This document shows, piece by piece, positions 6,723 to 7,853 of a stretch of DNA of 7,853 bases (its first letter is position 1; the number at the start of each line of letters is the position of its first letter). Source of the stretch: Tannerella sp. (GTDB lineage: Bacteria; Bacteroidota; Bacteroidia; Bacteroidales; Tannerellaceae); NCBI GenBank assembly GCA_031289445.1, contig JAITPL010000111.1, positions 1 to 7,853 on the forward strand, in the 5' to 3' direction. The translations under genes were made by a program, and so were the position numbers. The notes beneath the pieces are model-generated. The model had not been told where the DNA came from. It made no database searches and saw nothing but the letters and a program-made list of their open reading frames with translations.

Positions 6723-6950
6723 TTAATTGATTTGTTTCCGTGATTTGGATTGTCTGCAAAGGCTAAACAGAATATTTTTGAAACCCTTACAGTCTAATCG
6801 CTTATCTGCCATATTCAGTAGAATAAGCTGTTCGGATTGTGGAATATTCAATTGGTCGAACAATCCAAGTATCTCGGTGCAAACGCCTTTCGTGCTTTTT
6901 CCCTGAAATACGCTGCGAGCCTTAAATCCCTTACATTCCGTGCAATTCAT
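6723..6950 (-). CDS. Small cysteine-containing hypothetical protein
   Basis: This 75-residue frame begins at ATG 6950, 19 nt after the ferredoxin stop on the same strand. An AAGGAT sequence lies immediately before the ATG, unusually close for a ribosome binding site, and an in-frame stop lies six codons upstream, so the start cannot be much earlier. I do not recognise the family. It has five cysteines (3, 6, 24, 54, 65). The motif CKGFK occurs twice (residues 6-10 and 54-58), flanking a central segment (about 23-50) that looks alpha-helical (EILGLFDQLNIPQSEQLILLN). The C terminus is basic (SKSRKQ). No signal peptide or membrane segment is seen. Tight coupling to the ferredoxin hints at a metal-, Fe-S- or redox-linked role, which is inference only. 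It could also be a chance frame in a decaying region, since the fossil permease lies about 50 bp downstream. Confidence 0.5.
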   Translation of the reverse strand: MNCTECKGFKARSVFQGKSTKGVCTEILGLFDQLNIPQSEQLILLNMADKRLDCKGFKNILFSLCRQSKSRKQIN

Positions 6951-6969
6951 ATCCTTGAATCTTATTCAT

Positions 6970-7254
6970 TTAATCCTTTCTTCCAACTCGAATTGCACGC
7001 TCATGACATATTTTCTCGCATCGCCTGCAAGCTATACAAGAATCGGGGTCACTCACGTAAGATTTCGTTTTGCCCTTCAATCTTACGTAAAGTCTTCCCA
7101 TAAACGACAACGCTGCTATCTCTTCGTCTGAAATGTCTTTCAGCACAAGCACGCTGTTAGGACAAATCGTGGCACACGCGCCACAACCGTCGCAAGCCAA
7201 TTTGTTAATCCTGATTTCTACCGGAAATGCAGGCTGTTCTTTGAACTCTTTCAT
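6970..7254 (-). CDS. Two-cluster 4Fe-4S ferredoxin-like protein
   Basis: This 94-residue cytoplasmic protein carries two complete [4Fe-4S] motifs: CDGCGACATICP (Cys21, 24, 27, 31) and CIACRRCEKICH (Cys73, 76, 79, 83). Small proteins of this type carry electrons between redox enzymes. Two things differ from a classical clostridial ferredoxin of about 55 residues: an N-terminal extension of 20 residues, and a 41-residue spacer between the cluster motifs containing the basic segment RLYVRLKGKTKSY. The second motif ends in His rather than Pro, which is tolerated in the superfamily. ATG 7254 is the natural start. The gene lies 95 bp after the permease stop and 19 nt before the small cysteine protein, all on the same strand, so these may share a transcript. 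The redox partner is not in the window. Confidence 0.85.
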   Translation of the reverse strand: MKEFKEQPAFPVEIRINKLACDGCGACATICPNSVLVLKDISDEEIAALSFMGRLYVRLKGKTKSYVSDPDSCIACRRCEKICHERAIRVGRKD

Positions 7255-7349
7255 ATTGTGTTTAATTTAATCAATTTAACATTTGCCCGCATGGGTATCT
7301 ACTGTTGGAGACAAACGAGCGGGGGGAATATTTTAAGAGGATACGATTT

Positions 7350-7853
7350 TTACTCATACCTCAACGCTGTAATCGGGTCGAGTGCCGCCGCCTTTTTGGC
7401 AGGATACCAACCGAAAAATATACCGATTGTTGCGCATACAACAAAGGATACCACCACGGCGGTAATGCTGAACATGGCGCTCATCTCAAGCGCAAATAAT
7501 ATCAATGCCGACAGCAAAAGCCCAAAAATGATGCCGATAACGCCGCCTGCCAGACTGAGCATAGCGCTCTCGAACAGGAATTGGCGAAGAATATCCCTGT
7601 TTTTTGCGCCCAGCGAACGCCGCAGTCCTATCTCGCGTGTCCGTTCGGTAACGGTTACGTACATGATGTTCATGATGCCGATTCCGCCGACGATGAGCGA
7701 TATGGCGGCTATGGCAACCAGAAATGCCGAAAGCACAGCCATAATGGTGTCCAACATGGAAAGAGCCGCTTTCAGAGAGCTTACCTCAAAATCGGCCTCA
7801 TCGCCGGGTTTGATTTTATGCATCTGCCGCATGATAGATTCCATTTCCGCAAG
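7350..7853 (-). CDS. MacB/FtsX-family ABC transporter permease (C-terminal part, runs off right edge)
   Basis: The frame is open from the right edge to TAA at 7352-7350, giving the last 167 residues of a permease whose start lies outside. The MacB/FtsX membrane core is clear: a first helix (about residues 39-68 of the visible part) running into GGIGIMNIMYVTVTERTREIG, then LRRSLGAKNRDILRQFLFE, a second hydrophobic stretch (SLAGGVIGIIFGLLLSALIL), a third (ITAVVVSFVVCATIGIFFGW) and the standard ending YPAKKAAALDPITALRYE. Such proteins work with a separate or fused ATPase and often a periplasmic adaptor, exporting substrates such as macrolides, peptides or lipoproteins, or acting as mechanotransmitters; the substrate cannot be inferred here. 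A frameshifted relic of the same C-terminal sequence lies at 6636-6671. Confidence 0.92.
   Translation of the reverse strand, partial: LAEMESIMRQMHKIKPGDEADFEVSSLKAALSMLDTIMAVLSAFLVAIAAISLIVGGIGIMNIMYVTVTERTREIGLRRSLGAKNRDILRQFLFESAMLSLAGGVIGIIFGLLLSALILFALEMSAMFSITAVVVSFVVCATIGIFFGWYPAKKAAALDPITALRYE

Noticed and set aside
6568..6759. 63-codon open frame on the minus strand
   Set aside because: It reads through the 33-bp palindrome and through the permease fossil in the shifted frame, so it is a chance frame across a relic.
7055..7088. 10-bp perfect inverted repeat (ACGTAAGATT / AATCTTACGT) with a 14-nt loop
   Set aside because: It lies inside the ferredoxin coding sequence, built from the similar codons of LYV and SYV, and a repeat of this size is near chance expectation for a window this long.

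Overview
This window looks like chromosomal DNA of a Bacteroidota bacterium, most likely order Bacteroidales. The main reasons are a PorU-PorV pair (core proteins of the type IX secretion system, T9SS, which is confined to this phylum), a promoter matching the Bacteroidetes TTTG / TAnnTTTG consensus, and weak or absent Shine-Dalgarno sequences. Species cannot be told from the sequence.

Layout. (1) 1-467, minus: the 5' part of a secreted glucosaminidase (peptidoglycan hydrolase) running off the left edge. (2) 468-597: a divergent promoter region. (3) 598-1059, plus: cytidine deaminase (cdd), which overlaps the convergent end of ispF by 10 bp. (4) 6189 down to 1050, minus: a compact unit porU, porV, ispF. 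PorU is the sortase of the T9SS attachment complex and PorV its outer-membrane shuttle/anchor; ispF is a housekeeping enzyme of the MEP isoprenoid pathway that lies 14 bp behind porV. (5) 6190-6722: a non-coding, AT-rich, repeat-bearing stretch. It holds tandem 14-bp repeats, a REP-like GC hairpin, an AT-rich palindrome with several TACAATA boxes, a perfect 33-bp palindrome, and a frameshifted fossil of an ABC-transporter permease tail. (6) 7254 down to 6723, minus: a two-cluster ferredoxin followed by an unrecognised small cysteine-containing protein. (7) 7350 to the right edge, minus: the C-terminal part of an intact MacB/FtsX-type permease.

How the genes relate. PorU and PorV act together at the cell surface: PorV carries T9SS cargo from the translocon, and PorU removes the C-terminal signal and attaches the cargo to lipopolysaccharide. 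No cargo protein and no other T9SS component lies here. The 1-6189 block is a conserved-looking housekeeping/secretion neighbourhood. The part from 6190 to about 7350 looks more fluid: the decayed copy of the permease tail, about 0.73 kb from the intact one, points to a past duplication and deletion at the ABC-transporter locus. No tRNA, rRNA, CRISPR array, transposase or clear intrinsic terminator was seen. I found no convincing new defence or mobile system. The best candidates for novelty are the small cysteine protein beside the ferredoxin and the repeat/fossil stretch upstream of porU.
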